64,000 nucleotides of DNA from Chloroflexi bacterium AL-N1 (GTDB lineage Bacteria > Chloroflexota > Chloroflexia > Chloroflexales > Roseiflexaceae). The notes below the pieces were generated by a model that saw only the letters and a program-made list of their open reading frames with translations, searched no databases and was not told where the DNA came from. Each line of letters opens with the position of its first letter. The stretch's first letter is position 1. The stretch lies in contig WYDT01000030.1 in assembly GCA_013122435.1 (NCBI GenBank), positions 1 to 64,000 of the forward strand, given 5' to 3'. Positions 39,059-46,747 of the stretch are shown one piece after another. Made by a program: the position numbers and the translations under genes.

Positions 39059-39370
39059 ACATATCACCTCTGACATATGTCACTAAGGAACACACATAGA
39101 TTTCATGTACTACAACACGAAACTAGCGAGATTACTGCGTTGATCAACCGCGTAACATGGAGAAAAGGTATAATCGTACGAGAGATTTTGCTTTGCGCTG
39201 CTGTAAAGTAGATATTATTTCGTGAGAAGGGATGTGGTGTCTAAATATAACGTTACAAGGCTAGTGCCTATGGAATGCCAGAGCCGTGATCCTGCGCGGT
39301 ACCGTGGCTGCCGCAATTCACAGGAAGTGTGTCAACATTGTAAAACAGGCCATTCTGATCTTCTTTCACA
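39059..39370. other. Intergenic region before the sigma operon
   Basis: The region holds the promoter side of the sigma operon and the 3' flank of the kinase-like gene. A plus-strand Cys-containing reading frame (39222-39488) overlaps that gene, lacks a ribosome site and is not credible. No RNA gene was recognised. Confidence 0.4.
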
Positions 39371-39838
39371 TCACATCTCTTCAAGTGCCAACGTCAGAAT
39401 CATTTCCACAACCTGTTCAAGCGGCTGTGTGGTGTCGATTTCGTGCGTTGCCCCACCCCGCAACAATGGTTCCACGGTCTCCAGATAATGGAGTACCTCG
39501 GCACGTTCTTCCGGTCGTTTCCCATACGGATTGTTGGTTCTATGCGTTAAGCGTTCGATAAGTACCTCGGCAGGAGCACTCAGGAGGATGATATGACGAA
39601 ACTCGGAATAAAACTTGCCTTGATTTTCGGCACAGCCACTGACGAAAAGAATAGTTTCCCCACTATTTGTTAGATCTTCTTGCAGACGATCTTCGCACCA
39701 TAGCTGATGACCATCTGCATCGTGCACAGACCAGCCGGGCTCATCCATATCCACTGCGCGGTAGCCTCTTTCCTGCAGGATACCAATGACACTCGATTTG
39801 CCCGTTCCTGACATACCTGTCAGCAGGATATTACGCAT
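39371..39838 (-). CDS. P-loop kinase-like protein (shikimate/adenylate kinase fold)
   Basis: 155 residues. Walker A GMSGTGKSS is at residues 8-16. An acidic DMDEPGW follows near 34, a LID-like ENQGKFYSEFRHIILLSAP region near 80, and HRTNNPYGKRPEER near 103 as the usual Arg-rich lid. The family includes small-molecule kinases such as shikimate, gluconate or nucleoside kinases; the substrate cannot be told. ATG at 39838 with AAGGTG upstream is chosen over one three codons earlier. It is a single gene between unrelated neighbours. Confidence 0.8.
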   Translation of the reverse strand: MRNILLTGMSGTGKSSVIGILQERGYRAVDMDEPGWSVHDADGHQLWCEDRLQEDLTNSGETILFVSGCAENQGKFYSEFRHIILLSAPAEVLIERLTHRTNNPYGKRPEERAEVLHYLETVEPLLRGGATHEIDTTQPLEQVVEMILTLALEEM

Positions 39839-40072
39839 AACGCACACCTTTGCTTATGGAAGAACGAATGTTATGTTAGAGAGTATAGCAAGGATGTGCG
39901 GATATGTCTATCGTTCGATCAGACGAATATCAGCGGTATTTCTGTGGATGTGGGCGCAGAACCGGACCTAAAACGGCCCTCTACGAGCGTTTTGGCATCT
40001 TGCCTTATCACGATCTCAACTACCAAATCCTGTGATGAGATTACAACGCCTCACAGTTATCTAAATATGTTA

Positions 40073-40483
40073 TCATTGTGTACGCTGCTTCATCACTGAT
40101 GGATAGGTCGATTGTTCAAAACCGAGTCGTTCATAAAAGGGTATACGCTCTTCAACACAAAACAGGAGTACCTCTTCAACATGCTTTAGACGACCTAATA
40201 CATGTCCCATCATTGCCTGCCCAATCCCCTGACCACGTAACGTTTGCTCAACAATAACATCTTCAACCATAGCACGATAACAGTCATCGGTCAGGACCCG
40301 TGCAAATCCCACCAGATAATCATCGTGCCACGCTCCCAAAAAGATAGGTGTGGCTTTTAGCATCACTTCGATGTCTGCGACAGTGCGGGTCGCTGCCCAT
40401 GTTGTTTGTTGGAACAGCCCCCGGAGTTGCTGTAATGGGATGCTGCGTGTGAAGGAATAGGTAATGTGCGGGGTTGGAGTCAT
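40073..40483 (-). CDS. GNAT-family N-acetyltransferase
   Basis: 136 residues with the acetyl-CoA-binding fold. Strand beta4 is VGFARVLTD; motif A reads VEQTLRGQGIGQAMMGHVL (R/QxxGxG/A), followed by LFCVEERIPFYERLGFEQS. The family transfers acetyl groups to amines of small molecules or proteins. The layout resembles phosphinothricin/tabtoxin-type or YjdJ-like stand-alone GNATs, but no substrate is deducible. Neighbouring genes do not help. Confidence 0.88.
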   Translation of the reverse strand: MTPTPHITYSFTRSIPLQQLRGLFQQTTWAATRTVADIEVMLKATPIFLGAWHDDYLVGFARVLTDDCYRAMVEDVIVEQTLRGQGIGQAMMGHVLGRLKHVEEVLLFCVEERIPFYERLGFEQSTYPSVMKQRTQ

Positions 40484-40517
40484 AGGTTATCCTACTGATG
40501 TTTTATAGTTCAACTGA

Positions 40518-40735
40518 CTACGATTCAATCCATCTGCGAAATTCATCAATACTCTCTGCATCATTGGCATTATAGGTCTGAGCAATGGCTTGCGGGCTCA
40601 GGCTTTCACGATCAAACAAAAGAACAGGGACTTTGCGATTGAAATGTGTCAGGATTACAGGCTGTAATTGTCTGGCAACCTGCACGCACAGATCATCGAA
40701 TTGGTCACAAATCTGGTTACCCTTTCTTTCATACC
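40518..40735 (-). pseudogene. C-terminal fragment of an unrecognised protein
   Basis: A minus-strand open stretch encodes about 70 codons ending AQTYNANDAESIDEFRRW and a stop at 40518. It has no start codon, is preceded by a stop, and abuts a second gene remnant. The protein-like composition (QLQPVILTHF, VPVLLFDRE) suggests the tail of a real gene lost by deletion. Family unknown. Confidence 0.35.
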
Positions 40736-40872
40736 TTTGAGGGTCAGTTTCACACCTCCGATGAACAGTCCATTACCCGATTCTTGCTTGAGCTATTGAA
40801 CAGCCTCCCCCAGATCCCCGCGCACGAGCTTGGTGTTCCAATCGACCCGCTCCAAGGTGCTCAACACGTCGC
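40732..40872 (-). pseudogene. RibD-C/dihydrofolate-reductase-like gene remnant
   Basis: Minus-strand text VLSTLERVDWNTKLVRGDLG, then EAVQ, a TAG stop and LKQESGNGLFIGGVKL matches the central block of the RibD C-terminal/dihydrofolate-reductase-like family (TLexVxWxN, LVxGD, LKxxxGxxxxxGG). Only about 45 codons remain, with one in-frame stop. It lies next to genes of families (DUF1801, YCII, DUF1905) with which it often co-occurs. Confidence 0.5.
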
Positions 40873-40906
40873 ATTTATATCATCCTGAAGCAGGCTGACG
40901 GCCCGC

Positions 40907-40991
40907 GCCTTAACCACGCAAGCCGTACTAATAACGACGCTTTCACCTTTATCAATTGCGGCGAAGCGTTGGCTACAGGCGATTGTTGGGT
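40907..40991 (-). repeat. attC-like site 0 (weak)
   Basis: On the minus strand the segment begins ACCCAAC (matching RYYYAAC), continues AATCGCC, and ends near GTGGTTAAGGC, an imperfect GTTRRRY. It starts 33 bp after the stop of the small DUF1905-like gene, the position expected of an integron recombination site. The arms contain partly complementary GTAGCC/GGCTTG segments. It is weaker than the other three sites. Confidence 0.3.
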
Positions 40992-41023
40992 GGCCTTTTA
41001 TTTACAGAGAGTTAAGGTTTAAT

Positions 41024-41200
41024 TTATCTGTTATTGTTTAGTTTTTTCGACAATCTTTGAGATTCGCCGTTGACGATTTTCTGGATAATCTCTTTGGGGA
41101 CTTCTATACCTGCGATGTCCTTGCCACCTTTCAGAATTATGGTGCGGAAGGTTATCGGAGTCGATTTCTTTGACTTGGCTTGTGAAGTTTCTTTTTTCAT
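41024..41200 (-). CDS. Truncated DUF1905/YdeI-like protein
   Basis: 58 residues. After a Lys-rich start (MKKETSQAKSKKS) comes TFRTIILKGGKDIAGIEVP and KEIIQKI, the first strands of DUF1905 (F-x-A-x-I, xxGIEVPxEV). The usual remainder of about 60 residues is missing, replaced by a short NGESQRLSKKLNNNR tail. The ATG overlaps the sigma-factor TGA (ATGA), so translation is coupled. It is the last gene of the ECF42-type operon. Function unknown; probably a remnant. Confidence 0.6.
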   Translation of the reverse strand: MKKETSQAKSKKSTPITFRTIILKGGKDIAGIEVPKEIIQKIVNGESQRLSKKLNNNR

Positions 41201-42471
41201 TCTGATTCTCCTTCTGTCATCGCAACAGCGCGTTCGAGAAGTAGTTCACGCTCACGCGTATTTCGAGTAAGAGCAGCCGCGCGTTTGAATTCTACGCAAG
41301 CTTCGCTGAAGCGCCCAAGTTTGGCCAGAAGGTCAGCGTGCACACTTGGCAAAAGGTGATAAGACTTGAGCGACGGTTCTAATAGCAGTTCATTAATAAT
41401 CTCTAGACCGTCCGCTGGACCGAACGCCATTGAGACTGCAACGGCACGATTTAACTGCACAATGGGCGATGGCGCGAGTTGGACTAGTGCAGCATATAGC
41501 GCAGCGATGCGCTCCCAATTGGTATCTTCTGGAGCACGTGCCTGGGCGTGGCAAGCGGCAATTGCGGCTTGTAATCTGTAGGGGCCAAGCGCACCACCGA
41601 CCGATTCAGCGCGGATAAGTGCTTCGAAACCACGCCGAATAAGAAGTAGATCCCAGCGTCCACGATTTTGTTCAAGCAACGGAATCGGTTCTCCTGAAGG
41701 GCCGATCCTAGCACGTGAACGTGATGCTTGAATTTCCATTAACGCAACGATTCCATGCACTTCTGGTTCATCCGAAATAAGTTCTGCCAGAATACGCCCG
41801 AGACGCAATGCATCTTCACACAGCGCGGGGCGCATCAAGTCATCGCCAGAAGTTGCGGAATATCCCTCATTAAAAATCAAATAAATGACTTCAAGTACTG
41901 ATGAGAGACGGGCAAGACGCTCGCTTTTTACTGGGACCTCGAACGGGATATGGGCTTTGGAGAGAGTTCGCTTCGCCCGAACAATCCTTTGTGCAATCGT
42001 TGGCTCTGGAACGAGAAAGGCGCGGGCGATCTCATCTGTTGTTAGTCCGCCGAGCAGTCGTAGGGTCAGCGCGAGGCGTGCTTCTTTTGAAAGAACAGGA
42101 TGACAGGAGATAAAAATAAGTCGCAGGAGATCGTCGCCGACCTCGTCTGCGTCGACACCAGGTTCTGGACTCCCCATTTCCTGTTGAAGCTCAATCTCGC
42201 GGCCAATCTCCTCGTACTTGCATTTGAGGCGCACATTTCGACGAATCGAATCAATCGCATGATGTTTTGCGGTTGTCATCAGCCAAGCGCCAGGTTTATC
42301 TGGAATACCTGATTGAGGCCATTGTTCAAGCGCGGCAACTAAAGCGCCTTGTGCATGGTCTTCCGCCAACCCAACATCGCCGACGATACGCGTAAGACTC
42401 GCAATGAGTTTGGCGGATTCAATCCGCCAGACTGCCTCAATTGCGCGATGGACATCGAATTTCGTTGTCAT
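41197..42471 (-). CDS. ECF42-type RNA polymerase sigma factor
   Basis: 424 residues. Sigma region 2 (IVGDVGLAEDHAQGALVAAL, AWLMTTAKHHAIDSIRR) and region 4 (LALTLRLLGGLTTDEIARAF, PEPTIAQRIVRAKRTL) lie in the first 180 residues. A helical, TPR-like C-terminal extension of about 240 residues follows (VIYLIFNEGY, LNRAVAVSMAFGP, ELLLERAVAMTEGE). This long extension and the neighbouring DGPF/YCII gene are hallmarks of group ECF42, which lacks a classical anti-sigma factor and is thought to be controlled through the extension and DGPF proteins. The ATG at 42471, 20 bp after the YCII stop, gives the usual length. Confidence 0.9.
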   Translation of the reverse strand: MTTKFDVHRAIEAVWRIESAKLIASLTRIVGDVGLAEDHAQGALVAALEQWPQSGIPDKPGAWLMTTAKHHAIDSIRRNVRLKCKYEEIGREIELQQEMGSPEPGVDADEVGDDLLRLIFISCHPVLSKEARLALTLRLLGGLTTDEIARAFLVPEPTIAQRIVRAKRTLSKAHIPFEVPVKSERLARLSSVLEVIYLIFNEGYSATSGDDLMRPALCEDALRLGRILAELISDEPEVHGIVALMEIQASRSRARIGPSGEPIPLLEQNRGRWDLLLIRRGFEALIRAESVGGALGPYRLQAAIAACHAQARAPEDTNWERIAALYAALVQLAPSPIVQLNRAVAVSMAFGPADGLEIINELLLEPSLKSYHLLPSVHADLLAKLGRFSEACVEFKRAAALTRNTRERELLLERAVAMTEGESE

Positions 42472-42490
42472 TAGCGACCAACCTGTAACG

Positions 42491-42826
42491 TCAGGAGCTA
42501 AAAACCTCATAAATCTCGCCTTGACCGTCGCCAACTATCTGCCAGAAGCGTTTTGACCATTCGATCGCCTCTTCCTTAGATTTCGCTTCGATCAATGCAA
42601 AACCAACGACTGCTTCTTTTGCTTCTGCAAACGGCCCATCAGTGATGGTAATTTTGCCGCTTGAAGATTTAATCCGTGTTGGGTTCGGCGAGAGTCCGCC
42701 AGTTGCCAACATGACGCCCGCTTTGGTCATCTCTTCGATCAATTTGCCCATCTGAACAAACATCTCAGGGCTGAGGGGAGTGACTGTTACATTCGTATCA
42801 TCTTTGGTCATCAACATGTATCTCAT
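42491..42826 (-). CDS. YCII-related (DGPF) protein
   Basis: 111 residues with the DGPF signature in TITDGPFAEAKE and a ferredoxin-like fold (MRYMLMTKDD, then GFALIEAKSKEEAIEWSKRF). Such proteins accompany ECF42 sigma factors and are supposed to act with them in a signalling pair. Any enzymatic activity is unknown. AAGGAG precedes ATG. It is the third gene of a minus-strand operon DUF998-DUF1801-YCII-sigma-DUF1905. Confidence 0.9.
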   Translation of the reverse strand: MRYMLMTKDDTNVTVTPLSPEMFVQMGKLIEEMTKAGVMLATGGLSPNPTRIKSSSGKITITDGPFAEAKEAVVGFALIEAKSKEEAIEWSKRFWQIVGDGQGEIYEVFSS

Positions 42827-42843
42827 TTTAAATCTCCTTATGA

Positions 42844-43242
42844 CTACTTCTTTTGATTGTTAGCTGTATTATAGTCAACAGCGGCACGAACAAGTTCTTT
42901 CAAAGCAGGCTCGTTAAGATCACTGTCTTCGTCGAAATCAATGGCGCGAGTTGCCTTCGCTTCAAGCCCAGCGTTGAATAGATTTTTCGGATCCTTCAAC
43001 GAAGCGCCCTTGAAAAAGTTAATCTTTACATGATCTTTGAAAGCGCTAACGCTACAAACAAGCCCGTTCTGAGTCCAAACTGCTGTATCCCATTTCCATT
43101 CTTCCGTGATTTCAGGGGCGGCTTCCAGAATTAACTTGTGCAATTGTGCTAGTTTTTTGCCACGCCAGTCGTTCAGCTCCGCTATTTGGTTGGTAATACG
43201 TTGAGAGGCATTCATGCCAGCTTTTGATTCTACTTTTTTCAT
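42844..43242 (-). CDS. DUF1801-domain protein
   Basis: 132 residues. WRGKKLAQLHKLILEAAPEI, then EEWKWDTAVWTQNGLVCSV, HVKINFFKGASL and the end KELVRAAVDYN match DUF1801 (YdhG-like) proteins, which have a frataxin-like fold. No biochemical function is established. It begins with AAGGAG-ATG, 14 bp after the DUF998 gene and 17 bp before the YCII gene, so it is part of the same transcript. Confidence 0.85.
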   Translation of the reverse strand: MKKVESKAGMNASQRITNQIAELNDWRGKKLAQLHKLILEAAPEITEEWKWDTAVWTQNGLVCSVSAFKDHVKINFFKGASLKDPKNLFNAGLEAKATRAIDFDEDSDLNEPALKELVRAAVDYNTANNQKK

Positions 43243-43256
43243 GATTATCTCCTTGT

Positions 43257-43931
43257 TTATTGAAGCTCAGCCATCAGCCGTTTTGACAAGGCTGAGATCC
43301 AAGTCCATGAAAGCACTACTCCAATCCAGAAGCCAAGTAAAGTCCAGATGCTACCTGACCCTGAGGCGATTCCGAAGAAGCCTGCGAAGAAGACAATGCC
43401 TGTTATTAAGGAGTATGCCGCCCAGCCTTTTTGGTGAAGGGTGGAAAATCGGTGGGCAAAGACGAAACACGCCGCGATGAGCGCAAGAAACCCTACGCCG
43501 CCCGTCATAAAGTGGAGCATCCCATGTTTGCTAATGGTCATGGCATCTGCAGGAGTACCTACAGGGAAGCCCATCGCGGGGTCGGCTTTGAAGATGCCTG
43601 CGCCGATCAAGCTCAACCCATAGACACCAATGAGCAAGGGGCCCCAGGTCTTGCCTATGCCATCATGCAGTGCCTGTCGCAGCCCGATTGCTCCAGCGAT
43701 GACCAGTAGCCCGCTGACTAGGGAGTTGGTCACCTGGGTCCACCCGAGATCACCGTTGCTCAACAGGCTAAGAGGATGGCGTGTAATGTCAAACCCTGGG
43801 CGGGTGAGGGCTTGAACCAAGCCCACGATAAGGAACATGGATCCAGCGATCATGCCACAAGCCAGCAGTACCTTTGTCATCTTCATTGAAGACGCGCTTG
43901 TTATACCATCGTTTGAAATTACTTTTTGCAA
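43257..43931 (-). CDS. DUF998-family membrane protein
   Basis: 224 residues with six hydrophobic segments. The family block RPGFDITRHPLSLLSNGDLG near residue 50 is clear, and a SKHGMLHFMTGGVGF segment follows. DUF998 proteins are six-helix integral membrane proteins of unknown activity, related to TspO/DUF-type families. The start is TTG with AAGGAG 6 nt before it; the alternative ATG 16 codons downstream has no ribosome site. It heads the ECF42-type operon. The 279 bp upstream hold the operon promoter and an attC-like site. Confidence 0.8.
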   Translation of the reverse strand: MQKVISNDGITSASSMKMTKVLLACGMIAGSMFLIVGLVQALTRPGFDITRHPLSLLSNGDLGWTQVTNSLVSGLLVIAGAIGLRQALHDGIGKTWGPLLIGVYGLSLIGAGIFKADPAMGFPVGTPADAMTISKHGMLHFMTGGVGFLALIAACFVFAHRFSTLHQKGWAAYSLITGIVFFAGFFGIASGSGSIWTLLGFWIGVVLSWTWISALSKRLMAELQ

Positions 43932-44087
43932 ATTGTCTCCTTATGCTTTGAGTTTTGAGCGAGTCTTTTGGATTATTGAATTTCGCTCTACTAATATGTC
44001 GAACAAGAGATAGCAAAATTGACATTTTCAACCTGGTTTTTTTATATTGCCCAATGAGTTTTCACTGAATTAACCCGGACCGTAGCC

Positions 44088-44216
44088 GCCTAACAGTGTG
44101 CGTTACTTGCGTGTGGGCGGGCATGGACAAGGCTTGAGAGCAGAAAAAACTCGAAGCCAGAAAAATGCTTATAAGCCGCGCAGACTCCCGCACGTCAGGT
44201 GCCCGCTGTGTTAGAC
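44088..44216 (-). repeat. attC-like recombination site 1
   Basis: 129 bp bounded on the plus strand by GCCTAAC (44088-44094) and GTTAGAC (44210-44216), both matching the integron consensus RYYYAAC / GTTRRRY. Inside, ACTTGCGTGTGGG pairs imperfectly with the CCCGCACGTCAGGT side, as in attC arms, with a variable AT-richer centre. The stop codon TAA of the upstream cassette-like gene (ending 44211) overlaps the right boundary, the typical gene-attC arrangement. Confidence 0.6.
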
Positions 44217-44792
44217 CGCTTTTTTGCCAAAGAACCGATTCTGTAATGGGTCATTCACCCTTATGATTCCAAGAGCATGAGTAATTGCAGGAAACATCCT
44301 TGCGGCAGATGCTTTTAGGTCACTCAGATTTGTAGGTTCGTTAGGCAATTTATTTCCTTTATCGATGGTAATGGTTTGCGTATTCTTGAATACGTCGTGT
44401 TCAAAAACCAGTTTCCTGCTGAGGTTTCCGTTCTGATAATATGCAAACTCGAATGACTCGTCAATATCACCAATGGAACATCGAAAGACATCATAACGCT
44501 TACTATATTTTTCGATTACTTCGGCTGTTTTAGGGCTGTGCCAAAGGGTATATCGGTAGTCATCGGCAATATGAGTCCATTCGGTATCACGCGCAAATAC
44601 TACATGCCAACCAGATGCAGGCACTGGTGGGAGCATTTTTTGATAATCTTGTAGCCCCAATGCTTTCATAATATCTTCATCCGAAAGTTTGTTGTAACTT
44701 CGTATAAACATCATAAAAGGCGTATGCAAGAAGCCCCATTTTAGAAATGGATAATAAGGATGGGCGTTATTATTACCGTCATCATGCGACAT
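44211..44792 (-). CDS. Hypothetical protein, cassette-like gene
   Basis: 193 residues, soluble, rich in Tyr, Phe and Asp, without a recognised domain. Readable blocks are HPYYPFLKWGFLHTPFMMF, LGLQDYQKMLPPVP, HVVFARDTEWTHIADDY and SFEFAYYQNGNLSRKLVF. Its composition is more AT-biased than the core genes around it. It is bounded by attC-like sites 35 bp before its start and overlapping its stop, so it looks like a single-gene integron cassette. No strong ribosome site precedes ATG. Confidence 0.6.
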   Translation of the reverse strand: MSHDDGNNNAHPYYPFLKWGFLHTPFMMFIRSYNKLSDEDIMKALGLQDYQKMLPPVPASGWHVVFARDTEWTHIADDYRYTLWHSPKTAEVIEKYSKRYDVFRCSIGDIDESFEFAYYQNGNLSRKLVFEHDVFKNTQTITIDKGNKLPNEPTNLSDLKASAARMFPAITHALGIIRVNDPLQNRFFGKKAV

Positions 44793-44826
44793 TTCGATTA
44801 ATCACTCAAGTATTACTTCTTTAGCG

Positions 44827-44917
44827 GGCTAACGGAATCTGTCAGGGGTGCGAGGAACAATTTAAAGCGCCAACCCGTCGAGTGGTTCGAGCATCCCTCT
44901 GCACGGGCGTGTTAGAT
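44827..44917 (-). repeat. attC-like recombination site 2
   Basis: 91 bp bounded on the plus strand by GGCTAAC (one mismatch to RYYYAAC) and GTTAGAT. The arms are complementary over a long stretch: CAGGGGTGCGAGGAACAA near the left end pairs with TGGTTCGAGCATCCCTCTG near the right end. It lies 35 bp before the start of the gene at 44792. The 210 bp from here to the monooxygenase stop (44918-45126) hold no gene I can support. Confidence 0.5.
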
Positions 44918-45126
44918 CACAGCCAAGAACCTACATAAATTGCACGCTAAAGACCGATCGCCTATACTCAGCAGAAGGCACTCCTAAAATATAGCCAGAG
45001 CCACACCAAAACCCAGCAAATGCAACAATAACTTAAGAAGCCTCAGCAACCCACAACCAAAATGGTACAGCAATGACAACTCAGGATGGCAGCGCTCTAA
45101 CCATACATGTGATGCTCGGGGCGGGG

Positions 45127-45477
45127 CTAAGCATCTGGCGCAAGAATCACAGCGCTAACTTCATACGGATGATATTGCGGCTGACCGAGCTCGAATCCGC
45201 GCGCCATGTTTGGCGCTTTACCGGCGGCGACAAGTCCGCCGGCGGCAGCTAACGCATCGGCGCTCTCCCATTGGGCATAGACCAAGACGTCATTGCTATC
45301 GAGACTGCGCTGTATTGAGGCCGCGATAAATCCCGGCTGGATGGCCATCTCATCTGAAATTCCCGCAGTCAAGACCTCCACGAGTTCTTGCTGATCCTCG
45401 GGTTTTGGTAAGAAGCGGTTGATGACTGTGAAGGGAACGTTCTTGGTTATCTCAAGCTTGGTGTTTTTATCCGACAT
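45127..45477 (-). CDS. Antibiotic biosynthesis monooxygenase (ABM) domain protein
   Basis: 116 residues with the dimeric alpha+beta barrel fold of the ABM family. FTVINRFLPKPEDQQELVEVL, then QPGFIAASIQRSLDSNDVL and VYAQWESADALAAA are the typical first strand, FxxxxLxxS turn and YxxWxS strand. Family members include heme-degrading and quinone-forming monooxygenases as well as proteins of no known activity. GGAGG precedes ATG. The gene starts 43 bp from attC-like site 3, consistent with an integron cassette. Confidence 0.85.
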   Translation of the reverse strand: MSDKNTKLEITKNVPFTVINRFLPKPEDQQELVEVLTAGISDEMAIQPGFIAASIQRSLDSNDVLVYAQWESADALAAAGGLVAAGKAPNMARGFELGQPQYHPYEVSAVILAPDA

Positions 45478-45519
45478 GACATCCTCCAGTCAAAGTGATA
45501 GAGAAGCTTCTCTTGTAGC

Positions 45520-45663
45520 GCCTAACAATCTGCGACTTGCGAAAATATTGGTCTGGGGCCGAACATGGTGCGCATCAGCCGCCGCACGCGCGCTGCACAT
45601 GAACGCATCAAAGAAGGCACGATCTTGCGCGCGAAGCGGTCGGACTGCATGCGCGTGTTCGGC
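45520..45663 (-). repeat. attC-like recombination site 3
   Basis: 144 bp bounded on the plus strand by GCCTAAC (45520-45526) and GTTCGGC (45657-45663, one mismatch to GTTRRRY). Read on the minus strand it ends GCAAGTCGCAGATTGTTAGGC, the TTGTTAGGC end typical of attC. It begins 18 bp after the stop of the hypothetical gene 45682-46323. The centre is GC-rich and codes for nothing recognisable. Confidence 0.5.
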
Positions 45664-45681
45664 GGTTCTGGCTAGTTGGGA

Positions 45682-46323
45682 TTACTTCAATAGCTTGTAG
45701 ACTCTGACTGCCGTTATTGGGCCTCCGACGCGCTGTGATGCGATGCTGATTGTAAGACCCTGATAATTGCGCCACGTAATTGTTGTTAGGCCACGGGTAT
45801 CTGGGAGATTTATAACATGGAGCAGGCCGATGCGCGGCAGGATAATTGGCCAATCATTGAAGGAATAGTTCTCTGCTTCGAGTCCTTCGAAAAGATGAAC
45901 GCCAGTTGCTATACCAGACTTCGTATAGTTGATCCAGATGGCATAATCATCAAAGTGATATTCACGTGTTGCGCCACCATCAGGAATATCGGCCGCTGAT
46001 TGAAGACCGCGCCACATTGTTTCAACGGGGTCGCCCAAATGATATTCCAATATGGGTAAGGGAGTGTCGATGATACGTGAGACATCAAGAATGACGGTCG
46101 AGTTCATCAGGCCACGAATGGGGGAATGGGTAATAGATGGAACTGACGCTCGGGTAACTGCTTGCTCAAGAACTTTGATCTGTTTCGCGAGATCCTCTCG
46201 TTCAATTGTGACTCCCGGATCAACGCCCAAGCCGTACTGTGCCTCGCGCTTCTCTAAAATCTGAAAGCGGCGTTTAAGTATGCGGAGCAAATCGAGTTTG
46301 TGTGTGAGGTCTTCATCGTCCAT
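45682..46323 (-). CDS. Hypothetical protein with effector-associated-like N-terminal helices
   Basis: 213 residues. Residues about 5-55 (LLRILKRRFQILEKREAQYG, then VDPGVTIEREDLAKQIKVLE) match a helical segment that I recall in front of STAND, CHAT or TIR effector modules in Chloroflexota and Cyanobacteria (RLxxLExxAAxYGxxxPxxxxxE). The rest is beta-rich with many Trp/Tyr (YHFDDYAIWINYTKSG, HLFEGLEAENYSFNDW) and unrecognised. An adaptor or small effector of a conflict system is possible. The internal ATG giving MDDEDL is used since residues further upstream look non-coding. Confidence 0.55.
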   Translation of the reverse strand: MDDEDLTHKLDLLRILKRRFQILEKREAQYGLGVDPGVTIEREDLAKQIKVLEQAVTRASVPSITHSPIRGLMNSTVILDVSRIIDTPLPILEYHLGDPVETMWRGLQSAADIPDGGATREYHFDDYAIWINYTKSGIATGVHLFEGLEAENYSFNDWPIILPRIGLLHVINLPDTRGLTTITWRNYQGLTISIASQRVGGPITAVRVYKLLK

Positions 46324-46418
46324 AGGTGTTGTAGGTTTTAATGAGAAAGACGTGCGAACCGATATATGATTGTACCATGTTCGATGCAAGCAGAAAGAAG
46401 AACCGCCGAACATGTATT

Positions 46419-46516
46419 AGGCGGAAACAATCCGCCTCTATGCATCGGGTGAAGCCGTGCCCGTAGCCGCCTCTTTCAGGAAAACCGCAGAGCGAGACGG
46501 ACAAGGTGTCCGTCTC
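46419..46516. repeat. Two palindromic repeats
   Basis: AGGCGGA-AACAA-TCCGCCT (46419-46437) and GAGACGGACA-AGG-TGTCCGTCTC (46494-46516) are perfect hairpins 56 bp apart in a gene-free stretch (46324-46747) that turns very GC-rich to the right. They resemble REP-type palindromes. A minus-strand frame at 46313-46666 covers them but has no protein-like features, so I do not call a gene here. Confidence 0.6.
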
Positions 46517-46747
46517 TGCAGGATACCACCCAGCCGATCGATAGTCAATACCCAGCGGCGCATGCACCGCGCATGTGCAACGTCCGGCGCGGCCGGCACA
46601 CGACCACATCTTCCCAGCCAGGTATAGCATCAGCAAAGCATCTGTAGATATGCTTTCCAAATTCATGCCTGGTTCCTCACAAATACTTTAACAGACAAAC
46701 GTCGGTAAGGCTGTTTAGTCTGTATCCCAGCTTCTGATTAACACGAA

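Noticed and set aside
39222-39488. Cys-containing plus-strand frame before and over the end of the kinase-like gene
   Set aside because: Overlaps a well-supported gene on the other strand and lacks a ribosome site.
46313-46666. 117-codon minus-strand frame over the two palindromes
   Set aside because: Its sequence follows the palindromes and GC-rich patches and has no domain or consistent codon pattern.
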